Counted from the first letter of the stretch, positions 34,702 through 44,346 are shown. The stretch is DNA of 64,000 bases from Methylobacterium durans (GCF_003173715.1 NZ_CP029550.1:6154001-6218000), one strand, 5' to 3'. The notes: a model not told the origin generated them from the sequence alone. Numbers and translations: made by a program.

Positions 34702-35243
34702 TGGCGAAATCCCTGATCCGTTCAAGCGCGGTACCGCGCGAAGGAGGTTGCGAGGACCCTGTGAAGTGATGGCGTACCGGTCAGACCGGGGACGAGGACA
34801 ACCCGCCAGATGTCGAGGGCGTCGTAGCCCGCGAAGCAGAATGGGACCTCGTCCGCGGAAACCATCAGGGCCAGCGGTCGATGACCGCGCGAACAGGCCG
34901 GACACAAGACGGCACCCGACCAGCCCGCCAGCCTTCAGAGACCCCCTTGCAACGCGGGAGCCATCCACACAGGACATCCCTTGCAGCTCAGGTGACTGGT
35001 GCAAGGTGACGCCTTGCGGACGTTTCTCGTACCTCCGATGGAAGCCGGCCGCCGAGGGTGACATTGCCGGAGAAAGTCTCATGCAATCCTGCCTGCACCC
35101 CAATGCGCGACGGGGGGGTCTTGCCGCGGATAATGTTCAGAGGCGGCGATCTTCGTGCTATAGGTAGCGGGTGGCCCCGGATATTTGCGGCAGTGATCCG
35201 CAATTATTTGACCGAGACCGTATCGATTCGATCGGACGCCGCC
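34702..35243. other. Non-coding end of the IS110 and flank
   Basis: No credible gene. The first 300 nt probably belong to the IS110 and could encode its bridge RNA. The remainder leads to the promoter region of the secreted protein at 35244. Confidence 0.35.
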
Positions 35244-35582
35244 ATGAACATCCACATCGCTTACGCTGTCCCGGCCTTAGTCCTAGGTCTGTTGTCACCC
35301 GCCGCGATCGCACAGAGCCTTCCTGCCCCGGCAGGAAGCCCGCCTGTAGTGGATCCGGGTGGCTTTGAAGGCCGGAACGGGCTCTCCAACTCGCTGAGAG
35401 AGCGACAGCACGGTGTCGCCCCCAACACCGACACCGACCTGACGACCGGTTCGGTTGTGCAACCCGGCGAAGACGCAAGAGGAAGCCGCGCAGCCCCGAA
35501 TCGTTGGAGGGGCATCGAACGATATTGGAAGTGCAATGACCTTCCGCTCAATGGCGATGGCACGCAGAGCGGAGATCTCTAG
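35244..35582 (+). CDS. Small secreted protein with NSLxExQHGVAP motif
   Basis: 112 residues. Signal peptide MNIHIAYAVPALVLGLLSPA, cleavage expected after AIAQS. The mature part has a Pro-rich start, then GLSNSLRERQHGVAPNTDTD. The same motif (GLTNSLEEHQHGVAPTYSDD) occurs in the secreted protein at 58422-58787, so the two belong to one family. Function unknown; periplasmic. Confidence 0.65.
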   Translation: MNIHIAYAVPALVLGLLSPAAIAQSLPAPAGSPPVVDPGGFEGRNGLSNSLRERQHGVAPNTDTDLTTGSVVQPGEDARGSRAAPNRWRGIERYWKCNDLPLNGDGTQSGDL

Positions 35583-35672
35583 GCAGCTGTCCAAACCGAG
35601 CGGGCGTGAGCGGAGTAGGCCTCCGACGACTTGAACGCTCCGCCCCTTCTGAGCTGGCAAGGGATCCAAGCC

Positions 35673-36008
35673 ATGCACTTCGAGCGCGACACGCGTGGCG
35701 ACTGGGTGGTTGATCCGGAGCAGCTTGCTGCCAAGCTCGGGGTCAATCCCGGGCACCTCCGGCACGAGATGCGTCTTGGGCTCGTCACCAGCCGCATCGA
35801 GGCTGGGAAAGACGCTGACGAGGGGTGTTGGCGTGTCACAGTTCGGACCCGCAAGGCGGCTTGGCAGGGCATCATTGATGATGCGGGCTGCCTTGTCAGC
35901 GAACGCTGCCTGCGAACCTCGGGCAGACTGATCACCGGGGCTTCTCACGTTCGCGAGGTCGAGGGTACTCCAAGCGCGGCCGCTCGAACCGACTGCACGA
36001 CGGAGTAG
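35673..36008 (+). CDS. DUF6522-like protein
   Basis: 111 residues from ATG 35673 (MHFERDTRGDWVVDPEQLAA). The order LAAKLGVNPGHLRHEMRLGL, VTSRIEAG, then WRVTVRTRKAAWQGIID agrees with my recollection of DUF6522, a small alphaproteobacterial family often near respiratory genes. The last 25 residues overlap the truncated TRIC gene on the other strand and are probably a junction artefact. Confidence 0.55.
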   Translation: MHFERDTRGDWVVDPEQLAAKLGVNPGHLRHEMRLGLVTSRIEAGKDADEGCWRVTVRTRKAAWQGIIDDAGCLVSERCLRTSGRLITGASHVREVEGTPSAAARTDCTTE

Positions 36009-36235
36009 ACGTAGAAGGTCAGCAGACCGCCGAGCACCGCGATGGCAAGGGTGTGCCAGCTTGCAACTGCAGCGGGTGGCACTGCGCCGATCAGCAGATC
36101 GCGCGTGATGCCCCCGGTCACCGCCACGGCGAACGAGAGAAGCAGCACACCGAACAGATCGAACCGTTTCTCGACGGCAAGCAGGCCGCCGCTCAAGGCG
36201 AACACGAACGAGCCCAGTCCATCGAGAGCGGTCAT
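35945..36235 (-). pseudogene. Truncated TRIC/YicG-type channel
   Basis: 96 residues (MTALDGLGSFVFALSGGLLA, VTGGITRDLL, then a third helix). This is the first repeat and a little more of the UPF0126/TRIC family, which normally has two three-helix repeats of about 200 residues in all. The second repeat is missing; the frame ends in unrelated sequence at the junction with the DUF6522 gene. Probably non-functional. Confidence 0.7.
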
Positions 36236-36341
36236 GACTTGTGGTAGGGCAAATATTTGAATCTGAGTTCTTCTTCCGGAATATGGCCCGCATGGTCGGT
36301 AAGGGCTCTCCCAGACGACATGCGCAGAGATAATGTTGCAC

Positions 36342-37430
36342 TCAATCCGCCGCCGCAAAGGCTCTCGCCGCCACAAGCTCCGGACGGTTGTGGTCTGCCC
36401 TGACCGCTAGCACCAGCAACTTGGCATAGTTCTGCCTCGCTAGATCGCGGTTTCCCGTCTGCTCCGCCGCACGAGCCGTGCCGAAGATCGCCCGGAAGCG
36501 GTTCGGCTCACTCACCTGGACGGCTTGGAACGCCAGCAAGGCCTCGCCTGGACGGCCAGCCTCCAACAGCATCTCGCCAAGCTGCTCACGCATCGGCGCG
36601 AGCGGACCGGGCGTGATCACATGCTTCTCGGTGGCGGCTTCGCGGTCTGCCGCTGCCTGAAGCGTCCGGATGCCCTCATCCTGCCGACCCGACGCGAAGG
36701 CCACCCACCCCTCTGCAGCCTGACGCTGAATGTCGACCTGCTCCATCCAGTAGGGCTCTTTGGCTTTTAGTTTCTCAACCGCTGCCTTGAGCGCCTCGAT
36801 GTCCGGTCCGGCTTGGTCGGGCTTGCCTGACCGCGCAAAGCCGACTGCGCGTGTGAAGTGTGTCAGGGCTGTTGTGACCGGAAAATTCGAGGGGAGCGGT
36901 GTGAGTGCCTCCGCCTCGTTCCAAGCCCCGCGCTCCATCACGAGGCGCGCCGGCATGGCCGCGAGGGCGAAGTAGGCTGCCCGCAGGAGGGCGGCATTGG
37001 CCACCTCCGCGTCGGTGAAGCGCTTGGCCTCGTCCACCACGCGCTTGGCGGCTTCCGTCTGCCCCATCTGCAGGTGAGCGTAGACCATGTAGTCGAGGGC
37101 GTGCAGCTCGTCGCCGACCGCCCCTTCCTTACGCGCCGCCTCTGCCGATCGGGCATTCGACGCAACCGAGCTTTCCCAGTCACCGACCCGCGTGAAGATG
37201 TGCGAGGGCATGTGGACGGCGGCTGTGTGCCAGAAGGAGTGCTGCAGCTTCATCGCCTGATCGAAGGCGGCTTGGGCTTCTGCTGAGCAGGTCACCGGGA
37301 AGTGGACCGTGCCGAGCACCTGATGCCGATGCTCGAAATGAGCGTGTGCGGGTGTCGTGAGCAGGAAGGCGCTGAGCGCGGCGGCGCGCCTGGCGTGCCT
37401 CACCGATGATCTCGGACGCCCGATCAGCAT
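36342..37430 (-). CDS. Secreted TPR protein with internal deletion
   Basis: 362 residues. Signal peptide (ALSAFLLTTPAHAHFEH), then AFDQAMKLQHSFW followed directly by HTAAVHMPSHIFTRVGDW. In relatives of this periplasmic TPR family these two motifs are separated by well over 100 residues, so an in-frame deletion is likely near 37230. The rest contains TPR-like helices to the C terminus. It may be defective despite the open frame. Confidence 0.6.
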   Translation of the reverse strand: MLIGRPRSSVRHARRAAALSAFLLTTPAHAHFEHRHQVLGTVHFPVTCSAEAQAAFDQAMKLQHSFWHTAAVHMPSHIFTRVGDWESSVASNARSAEAARKEGAVGDELHALDYMVYAHLQMGQTEAAKRVVDEAKRFTDAEVANAALLRAAYFALAAMPARLVMERGAWNEAEALTPLPSNFPVTTALTHFTRAVGFARSGKPDQAGPDIEALKAAVEKLKAKEPYWMEQVDIQRQAAEGWVAFASGRQDEGIRTLQAAADREAATEKHVITPGPLAPMREQLGEMLLEAGRPGEALLAFQAVQVSEPNRFRAIFGTARAAEQTGNRDLARQNYAKLLVLAVRADHNRPELVAARAFAAAD

Positions 37431-37942
37431 AGCCGTCTCCCTTGAACAAGCGGTTCGACACTGGCCGATTAGGATGCAACTTCGTAGATCTGCTCATAGT
37501 GCGAAGCAGAAACACGCAGTCGAGGAGGCCAGCTCAAAACAAGGTTACCCCTAAGCTGCCGCGGTGAAATTAAGAAACGTTGCGTGATAGCTGCTGCGCT
37601 TCGTTTCATCGATCCTGCTACTTATCAGACCGATGCGGCAGGTTGGCTGTCCTGGGTCATGCACGCTTTGCGATCCATGACACCGGATCGACAAGCGGCG
37701 CCGTACTTCTGCCGAGGTCCTTTGGAGCATGTCCTCTGCGATCGCCCGCGCTCCGACATAGTACATATCGCAAAATACTGATCCAACCCACTGATATGAT
37801 AACCAGAATTTTGAAAGTTGTAATAAAACTTTACCTGTGACACCCTTCAAACTTGAAGACGCCCGATGCGGCGATCTCGCTGACCGCCCTGTCCCGCGCC
37901 TCCGCTTCCCGTGACCCTCGCGGTCAACGGCAGGAGGTCGCC
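37431..37942. other. Gap with no recognisable gene
   Basis: Short frames only. The part from 37760 to 37850 is AT-rich and probably carries the promoter of the metallo-hydrolase at 37943. Confidence 0.3.
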
Positions 37943-39157
37943 ATGACTGTCACGCTCAACCCGTCCTCGATCCCATGGACGCGCACCAACGAGGCTGTCA
38001 GCCGCCAGTTCATCACCTGCGACGACCCTGACCGAAGGGATCTGCTCTGCGGGGGCGGAGCACTCGCCATGAGCTTGCTGCTGGCGGGTCTGCTCGGCGG
38101 ATCGCGTCCGGCGCGAGCCCAAGCCCTCGCTGGACCAGTTCCCGAACTCGACGAGGTCACGGTCCGGATCGTCACCGACAGCTACCAGTTCGCTGTCGCG
38201 CCGAAGACCCGCAGGGCGGAGAGCCTCGTCATCGAGCATTTCGGCTGGGGCATCAGTCCGGATCGACCGCCCGGCCCGACGATGGTCAGCGAGTTCGGTC
38301 TGTCCATGCACGTCACCTCACGGCGGGGGGAGGAGACGCGAAGGACGCTGGTGGACTTCGGGTTCACGCCGCAGGCGCTCAACAGCAATCTCGCATTGCT
38401 GGAGTTGCGGCCCAGCGACCTCGACGCTCTCGTGCTCAGCCACGGCCACTACGATCATTTCGGCGGGCTCGCTGGCTTCCTGGCGGCGAACAAGGGCAAG
38501 CTGAAATCGAAGCTCCCCCTCTACGTCGGCGGCGAGGATTGCTTCTGCGCCCGTGAATGGACTGCGCCGCCCGTGAAGGGTGATTTTGGCGTCATCGACC
38601 GCAAGGGGCTGGAAGAGGCCAGGCTCACCGTCACCTCGACGGAGCGGCCCTCCCTCGTCGCGGGTCACGGCTTCACCTCGGGCCAGATTGGACAGCGCAG
38701 TTTCGAGAAGATCCTTTCGCCGAGCGCCATGCGGATCGGTGTCAGGGATGGGGTCGGCTGCGATCCTCAGAGCTTCGCCAAGGCCGATCCACAGCAGGGT
38801 CCAATTCCGGACCAGTTCCAGCACGAGATCGCCACGGCCTTCAACATCAAGGGGCGCGGGCTCGTCGTCCTGACCTCGTGCAGCCACCGTGGGGTGGTGA
38901 ACGCGGTCCGGCAGGCTCAGGCGGTCTCAGGTGTGAAGAAGGTGCACGCGGTGATCGGCGGCTTCCACCTGGCGCCGTATCAGCCGGAGTACCTGCGTGA
39001 GACCCTCGCTGCGCTGAAGGAGATCGGACCGGACCACATTGTCCCGCTGCACTGCTCTGGCGAGGCTTTCTACGAGATGGCCAAGGCCGAGATGCCGACG
39101 AAGCTGGTTCGGGCTTACACGGGCACGCGGCTCACGTTCTCTGCCGCAGCAACCTGA
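37943..39157 (+). CDS. Tat-exported MBL-fold metallo-hydrolase
   Basis: 404 residues from ATG 37943 with CAGGAGGTCGCC upstream. The N terminus carries a twin-arginine-like DRRDLLCGGGALAMSLLLAG signal. The MBL metal motif SHGHYDHFGG is present, with later ligands in TSCSHRGVVN and VIGGFHLAPY and a C-terminal PLHCSGEAF. This matches the group related to dihydropterin-RFA-P synthase, a broad class whose substrate is unpredictable. Periplasmic location is expected. Confidence 0.85.
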   Translation: MTVTLNPSSIPWTRTNEAVSRQFITCDDPDRRDLLCGGGALAMSLLLAGLLGGSRPARAQALAGPVPELDEVTVRIVTDSYQFAVAPKTRRAESLVIEHFGWGISPDRPPGPTMVSEFGLSMHVTSRRGEETRRTLVDFGFTPQALNSNLALLELRPSDLDALVLSHGHYDHFGGLAGFLAANKGKLKSKLPLYVGGEDCFCAREWTAPPVKGDFGVIDRKGLEEARLTVTSTERPSLVAGHGFTSGQIGQRSFEKILSPSAMRIGVRDGVGCDPQSFAKADPQQGPIPDQFQHEIATAFNIKGRGLVVLTSCSHRGVVNAVRQAQAVSGVKKVHAVIGGFHLAPYQPEYLRETLAALKEIGPDHIVPLHCSGEAFYEMAKAEMPTKLVRAYTGTRLTFSAAAT

Positions 39158-39339
39158 GATCCGAGAGCAGGATCATACACGCACACTGTGGGAGGCCGCC
39201 GCACGTCGCGGGAAGCGTTCCGTACGGTCCAGACATCGAACCGCACTGCGGATACACGTTCGGGCCTCCGGCGAGTGGAATGCCAGCACTCCAGTACCGT
39301 GTCGGACCGCTCGTATTTGTTCCTTCGAGCTGACCTGCG

Positions 39340-39588
39340 ATGATGACGGTTCTGAAGCCCAAAGGGCGCGCCATGATGTGGTCGGTCGCTGACGAGCTTG
39401 CGGTCACGAAACGCCACCTCACCGAGGAAGAAGCGCGTCGGGCCGTGGAGATCGCACGCGTCGCAGAGCAGATCCGGTGCGGCCAAGATCCCGCTGCGGC
39501 GGAGCAGGCACTGCGGGAGACCGAAGCCACTCTGGCGACCCTGCGGGCGCGGCGGTCGTCGCTCGAGGCCATACAGAAGCATCCTTGA
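39340..39588 (+). CDS. Small helical hypothetical protein
   Basis: 82 residues, nearly all helix with regular Ala/Glu/Arg spacing (LTEEEARRAVEIARVAEQIR). Plausible coiled coil; no family recognised. Convergent with the next gene. Confidence 0.45.
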   Translation: MMTVLKPKGRAMMWSVADELAVTKRHLTEEEARRAVEIARVAEQIRCGQDPAAAEQALRETEATLATLRARRSSLEAIQKHP

Positions 39589-39594
39589 CGGAAG

Positions 39595-39795
39595 CTACGC
39601 GTTGATTTTTTTGATGAGGTTTTCCAGTTCGTCCAGGGCGGCGCCGATCACGTCAGCTTGGACCTTGATCTTTTCAGCATTCAGCCCGGCAGCGGCATCC
39701 GACGACCACCAGATGCCGCTGTCGGCTGAGCGGAGCATGTCGGTCAAGCGCTGGTGCTGAAGCGTTAAAGCGTCCAATGCGGTCTGATTGTCCAC
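39595..39795 (-). CDS. 66-residue hypothetical protein
   Basis: MDNQTALDALTLQHQRLTDM onwards is a two-helix pattern with a central SGIWWSSDAAAG turn and a lysine-rich end. It looks like a genuine small protein, family unknown. Confidence 0.45.
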   Translation of the reverse strand: MDNQTALDALTLQHQRLTDMLRSADSGIWWSSDAAAGLNAEKIKVQADVIGAALDELENLIKKINA

Positions 39796-39877
39796 GGCGC
39801 TGTCTCCTGCTTGGCGCCGAGCATATGTCAGCGCAAAAGGATGCGCGAGCGAGCCGAGCGGACCAGACCCCTACCGC

Positions 39878-40036
39878 CTACTCGTCGGCCTTCGTCGGCG
39901 TCAGGCTCCCGCCGGGCGTGGTCGGCGCCGTCAGGTGGAAATGCTTGCGGTCGCCCGTGACGGCCTCCGCCAGCCCGTCAATCGCGTCCACGATCCCGCT
40001 CGCGGCCACGTAGACCGGCGAGTGGATCGGCGCTCA
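39878..40036 (-). pseudogene. C-terminal coding remnant
   Basis: An open frame of about 52 codons after an in-frame stop reads VYVAASGIVDAIDGLAEAVT, then KHFHLTAPTTPGG and a stop at 39878. It reads like protein but has no start, so it is probably the end of a lost gene. Confidence 0.25.
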
Positions 40037-40064
40037 GGATAGAATGCGCGATCTCACCCGGCCA

Positions 40065-40307
40065 TCAGGCCGCGTCCAGCCATGTGGTCGACATGCTGAC
40101 AGTCGCCGTGAGCACGACATCATCGCTCTCGTCGCGCACCGTCGCACCAAGGCGGCTGTGCATGTGTTCGAGCGGGCGCTCCCTCGCCACGTCGCAGAGC
40201 AGCCTCAGCGCGCACTCGCTCACCGCGTCCGGGCCCACACACTCCTGCCCGCGGGTGTCGCGCGACGAGAACTTGCTGTTGTGAATGTCGAAGAAGTAGC
40301 GTGCCAC
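40065..40307 (-). CDS. DUF6894 family protein
   Basis: 80 residues beginning MARYFFDIHNSKF and continuing DTRGQECVGPDAVSECALR. This is the hallmark of DUF6894 (RYFFDxH...D.xG.E..), a very common small family in Methylobacterium and rhizobia with unknown function. Complete. Confidence 0.75.
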   Translation of the reverse strand: MARYFFDIHNSKFSSRDTRGQECVGPDAVSECALRLLCDVARERPLEHMHSRLGATVRDESDDVVLTATVSMSTTWLDAA

Positions 40308-40443
40308 ATGGCTCTCCGCAGGTCATCGGCGGGAGCACACGCCTCTCTCAGCGGCTGATTGCCAGGGATCGGATCAGCGGTGAGCCACCTTAGGCCCTGC
40401 TCAACCACATAGCCACGCAATTCGTCGGAGCGGCCCGCAATCC

Positions 40444-41208
40444 TCACGCCTGCCCAGTTCGGCGCAGAAGATGCAGGTAGTTCGGATTGAAGTGCGCGAA
40501 GGCTTGCAGGCGGGCAACATCCGGCACCGTGAGCATGCCCTTAGCCAGAACAATCAAGCCATCCGAGCGCAGCTGCTGCAGGGTGCGGTTCATATGCACG
40601 GCGGAGATCCCGAGCGCATCGGACAGTTCATTCTGCGTTAGCGGGAGTTGACAGCTGTTTGATGCTGCGAGCCCGACTGCCTGGAGCCGCACCAGCAACT
40701 CGCAGAAGAGGTGGGCTGTCTGGGCCTCCGAGGAGCGTTGGCCCATGCCGGTGAGCCATTCGCGCAGTATGCCCTCATCGACCAGCGTCGCCCACCACAA
40801 GGCGCGGGTGATGCGAGGATGGTTCAGGGTCAGTTCCGCAATGCTCTCGCTTGAGATCGCCACCATCGTGCACCGGCTCAGCGTACAGATGCTGTGATCC
40901 ATGAAGCCGAGGATGGCGACGTGCAGATCGCAGAAATCACCTGGGATCAGGAAGGCCAGGATCTGACGCTTGCCGTCCGGCAGGACCTTGTAGCGACAGG
41001 CCAGTCCGCTCATGACGAGGTGGACCACCTCCGGCCGTTCGCCCTCTTGGATGAGATCCTGCCGTGCCTCGACCTCACGGGTTCGAGTGCACAATGCTTC
41101 CAGCGTAGCTTTGTCCGCATCGGAGAGAGCGGCACCGCGTTCGAGCTTCCTGATCAGCGGATTTGATGCTGGCCGAAGTGGTGGTGAGCCGTTGGCGAAC
41201 TCGGACAT
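40444..41208 (-). CDS. Crp/Fnr-family transcriptional regulator
   Basis: 254 residues. An N-terminal cyclic-nucleotide-binding-like beta-barrel (about 30-150, with LIQEGERPEVVHLVMSGLAC and FLIPGDFCDLHV), a dimerisation helix, and a C-terminal winged helix (LTQNELSDALGISAVHMNRT). No four-cysteine FNR cluster is present, so oxygen sensing through Fe-S is unlikely. This matches the Crp-like subgroup abundant in Rhizobiales. Target genes not evident. Confidence 0.88.
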   Translation of the reverse strand: MSEFANGSPPLRPASNPLIRKLERGAALSDADKATLEALCTRTREVEARQDLIQEGERPEVVHLVMSGLACRYKVLPDGKRQILAFLIPGDFCDLHVAILGFMDHSICTLSRCTMVAISSESIAELTLNHPRITRALWWATLVDEGILREWLTGMGQRSSEAQTAHLFCELLVRLQAVGLAASNSCQLPLTQNELSDALGISAVHMNRTLQQLRSDGLIVLAKGMLTVPDVARLQAFAHFNPNYLHLLRRTGQA

Positions 41209-41332
41209 CCATCAGCTAGATAGCCAAAGGACGCGAGGGTCAAATCGCCGGCCGGGCATCCATGTGAACAGCTAAGGCTACTCGATCCTTCAGCAGGGCT
41301 GCCGGTTTTACCTCGCCAGCAACGCTTGCCCC

Positions 41333-41596
41333 TCACGCAAGCTGATGGAGGATCGCTTCATCCGCGCGCAAGCGTGTTGCTGCGTCGAGCCCGCGTGCCG
41401 AGCACCAGTCTGCGAAGGCGCGCTCGCGCGCCTCGTATGCTGAGCGCAGAGCGCTGCCCGGCTCACCACGCCCGCTCGGCTTGTCGCGGTGGAAGTATGG
41501 GTTGCCACCGTAGCGGCCCCGAACCTCGCGCGCCCAAACCTCGTCAGCAGCCGCAAACTGCTCATCGATCTGCGCAAGCCGATCTGGGTGCACCAC
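41333..41596 (-). CDS. Small hypothetical protein
   Basis: 87 residues from a GTG at 41596 (VVHPDRLAQIDEQFAAADEV); a longer start at 41671 is possible. Helical and charged, with GRYGGNPYFHRDKPSG in the middle. No family recognised. The 340 nt to its right (41597-41935) contain no gene I can support. Confidence 0.45.
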   Translation of the reverse strand: MVHPDRLAQIDEQFAAADEVWAREVRGRYGGNPYFHRDKPSGRGEPGSALRSAYEARERAFADWCSARGLDAATRLRADEAILHQLA

Positions 41597-41935
41597 GGCA
41601 GGGCTCCTCCAAGAAGGGGAACCCTCGCCACCCAAAACAGCCCAGGCAATACCAGATGTTATAGCGGCCAAGGCTCACAGGAACCCGCTGCCTGAGTGAT
41701 CCTTGAAGGCGTTGGCGCGGCGGATGTAGCTGGCGACCGGTTGGTGGCTGCTCTACCTGCTTTCGATATCGCTCCGTTCCCAACCGAAGAGCGCTAAGCC
41801 ACGCGCCGTCAAAGTCACTTGAGAGCTTCGTGGCTGACCCTCAGGCGTAAGGTCTCTGAGATATGCTTCATCAATCAGCCACGTTCCAAGCCTAGCAATC
41901 GGATTCGTCGCCCCTCTATCCTGCTGCTTCTCTGA

Positions 41936-42859
41936 GACCCCGTTTCATAAGGCACGTGCCAGCCGCCTGACGAGGATCATTGCGGCGGCGAGGATGAAGA
42001 AGGCGAGAGCTGAGGACGCGGTAGCCTCATGGTCACGGGCGAGCCTTCGGCAGCGACTGATCCAGCCGAAGGTCCGCTCGATCACCCAACGCCTGGGCTG
42101 AACGGCAAAGCCTTTCTGACCTGCCTCAGGCTGGACGATCTCGACGGTGATGGCGGTAGCCGAAGCAACGCGCTCGCCCTGATAGGCGCGGTCCGCAAAG
42201 CAGTGGGCCAGGAACGGCCAGACCCCGCGCGAGGCGCGCAGCAGTGCGATGCCGCCGTGGCTGTCGTGCAGGTTGGCGGGCGAGACGGCGGCCACGAGGA
42301 GGCGGCCGTCCGTGTCGGTCAGGGCGTGGCGCTTGCTCTCCACCACGCGCTTGGCTGGATCGTAGCCTCGCTCGCCCGCAACACCGACGCCGCCCGAGCG
42401 CGCGGCCTGCGCATCGAGGATGGCGCCGGTCGGGCTCGCCTCGCGCCCAACCCGCTCGCGGTCCGCTATCGTGAGAGCATGGGCAAGGCGCTCGAACAGG
42501 CCGTCCTGTGACAGCCGCAGGAACCAGCGATGCACTGTGGACCAGGGCGGAAAGTCCAGGGGCAGATGCCGCCAAGCGCAGCCGGTGCGCAGCACGTACA
42601 GGATGCCGTCGAGGATGGAACGCAGCGGCCAACGCCAGGGGCGACCGGTCGAGACGGGGGTCGGCAGGAGCGGCGCAACGATGCCCCATTCGGCATCTCT
42701 CAGGCAGGTTGCGTAAGGCAAGCTCTCGCGCGCAAGCTCGGCGCGGGCGGCGGGCGTCCACATTGGGGTTCCAGGGTGAGCGTCAGACACTCTCCCAACG
42801 CCCGCGACGCCTGCCGCTCACTCAACCGCCAAGCTGTCCAACCCCTTCTGAAACGGGGT
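41936..42859 (-). mobile_element. IS5-family insertion sequence 1
   Basis: 924 bp with terminal inverted repeats GACCCCGTTTCA (left) and TGAAACGGGGTC (right), flanked by TGA on both sides (41933-41935 and 42860-42862) as a 3-bp TNA target duplication. Confidence 0.82.
41945..42790 (-). CDS. IS5 transposase
   Basis: 281 residues. Domain DUF4096 at the N terminus (EWGIVAPLLPTP), then a DDE core with ILDAQAARSGG, ADRAYQGERV and WVIERTFGWISRCRRL. A single uninterrupted frame, so transposition-competent in principle. Confidence 0.92.
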   Translation of the reverse strand: MSDAHPGTPMWTPAARAELARESLPYATCLRDAEWGIVAPLLPTPVSTGRPWRWPLRSILDGILYVLRTGCAWRHLPLDFPPWSTVHRWFLRLSQDGLFERLAHALTIADRERVGREASPTGAILDAQAARSGGVGVAGERGYDPAKRVVESKRHALTDTDGRLLVAAVSPANLHDSHGGIALLRASRGVWPFLAHCFADRAYQGERVASATAITVEIVQPEAGQKGFAVQPRRWVIERTFGWISRCRRLARDHEATASSALAFFILAAAMILVRRLARAL

Positions 42860-43033
42860 CTGAGTAATTCGGGAAAGCGTCAATTCGATCATGCGGAGCA
42901 ATAGATGCCAATTACACCCCGGGGCCCGCTATTGCGCCCTGAGCAGCTCTTGTTTGCAGGGAGCACGAGGGGGACTGCAAACGGGTCATTCGGAGCCCTT
43001 GCGCATGCTGCCGGCTCAGGCCGCGGCGTTCAA

Positions 43034-43384
43034 TCAGCTCTGGCAGATTGTTAGGCTGTGTGCGGGAGCAAAGTCGTCCGGGCAATCGCCCCTTTGATTC
43101 GGACGCGCATTTGCCTCTGCAGGCGCGTCTTGTTTCGAGGCCTCGACCTCACCGGCAGCGTTCACGAATTTGGCCGCAAGACAGCGTAGGACTGTGATGC
43201 GGCGGTCGGCTTCGAAGCGATCATTGGCGCCCGGTGGCGCTCCAAAGTCGACGGCCGCGGTCTCGTCAGCAGACTGCTCCAAGCGGATCGCCAGCCGTTG
43301 TAGGGATTGCGGACCGGTGAGATTTGCCCTCGCATCCTCAGTTATGGAGGACGCCAAGGTGGATAGTGAAGGCTCAAGATCCAT
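43034..43384 (-). CDS. Hypothetical protein between two IS5 elements
   Basis: 116 residues starting MDLEPSLSTLASSITEDARA, with a helical centre (SLQRLAIRLEQSADE) and CLAAKFVNAAGEVEAS. Composition is protein-like, but no family is known to me. The gap from 42860 to 43033 is otherwise empty. Confidence 0.4.
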   Translation of the reverse strand: MDLEPSLSTLASSITEDARANLTGPQSLQRLAIRLEQSADETAAVDFGAPPGANDRFEADRRITVLRCLAAKFVNAAGEVEASKQDAPAEANARPNQRGDCPDDFAPAHSLTICQS

Positions 43385-43427
43385 CCGCCAACTCTGCTGG
43401 TAATTCGTCGCGAGGAGTTGGCTCTGA

Positions 43428-44346
43428 GAGCCTGTTTGAGGTCTTGTTTTCAGGCGGGATTGTTGAGGGCGTTGGCGGCCATGAGGCTGGCGACGCAGGC
43501 GAGGCGTCCCGTTGCAACGTCGAGGCGACCAGCGCGCTCACGGAGCAGGCCACCCCAGTGGCTGAGCCAGCCGAAGGTTCTCTCTACGACCCAGCGCCGC
43601 TCCAGCACGACGAAGCCCTTCTGGTCCGGCTGCTTCTCGACCACGCGGTGGCGCATGCCGTGGAGGTTGCACCATTCTTGGCAGCGCTCGGCCGTGAAGG
43701 CACCGTCGAGGAGAGCCAGACGCAGGCTGGGCCACGTCTGCTTGCCCGCATCCAGCGCCGGCAGCGTGTCGCGATCCTGCACGTTGGCGGGCACGACAGC
43801 CAGCGCCAGGACGTGCCCTTGGGCATCCACCAGAGCCACGCGTTTGCGCCCGACCAGCTTCTTGGCACCATCGTAGCCGCGCGGCCCGCGGACCCCGATG
43901 CACTTGACGCTTTGCGTGTCGATGACCGCCAGCCGTGGATCGGGCCGACGTCCGCAACGCCGCCGCTGACGGCGCGCCAGAGCCCGCATCAGGCTCTCGA
44001 ACAGGCCCTTCTCGATCCAGCGCCGGAACCAGCCATAGACCGTGCGCCAGGGCGGAAAGCCGGCCGGCAATGCCCGCCAACCTCCGCCCGTCCGCAGGTG
44101 CCAAGCGATCCCGGCCAGCACTTGACGCGCCGCTGTCGCTTCTGGACGGCCCGGCGGATCGGCTCGTTTCAGAAAACAGGCCACCTCGTCCAAGCCAGCC
44201 TGCAACACCATGTCCTTCAGGCGCGACTCATGACGCGTCCGATGTCGGTCCGTCCACATCTGCTCTCCACTCCGCCCCGCCAGGCGGAATTCATGTTGGC
44301 TTATGAGACAGATGGGGACGGCCGGCGGAGGTGCTCAAACAGGCTC
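43428..44346 (-). mobile_element. IS5-family insertion sequence 2
   Basis: 919 bp with 13-bp terminal repeats GAGCCTGTTTGAG and CTCAAACAGGCTC, flanked by TGA (43425-43427 and 44347-44349). Different sequence from the first IS5 copy. Confidence 0.85.
43450..44259 (-). CDS. IS5 transposase
   Basis: 269 residues. DDE core recognisable by AVIDTQSVKCIG, LLDGAFTAERCQ and WVVERTFGWLSHWGGL. Complete frame. Shares the ISL2/IS1031-like TNA target preference with the element at 41936. The 190 nt after the element (44350-44537) hold no supported gene. Confidence 0.92.
   Translation of the reverse strand: MWTDRHRTRHESRLKDMVLQAGLDEVACFLKRADPPGRPEATAARQVLAGIAWHLRTGGGWRALPAGFPPWRTVYGWFRRWIEKGLFESLMRALARRQRRRCGRRPDPRLAVIDTQSVKCIGVRGPRGYDGAKKLVGRKRVALVDAQGHVLALAVVPANVQDRDTLPALDAGKQTWPSLRLALLDGAFTAERCQEWCNLHGMRHRVVEKQPDQKGFVVLERRWVVERTFGWLSHWGGLLRERAGRLDVATGRLACVASLMAANALNNPA

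Noticed and set aside
40220..40447. Small gene downstream of the Crp-like regulator
   Set aside because: A GTGA overlap looks attractive, but the frame runs through the DUF6894 gene and its second half is clearly a shadow.
42905..43020. Additional small gene between the IS5 elements
   Set aside because: Short frames lack a ribosome site and protein-like composition.
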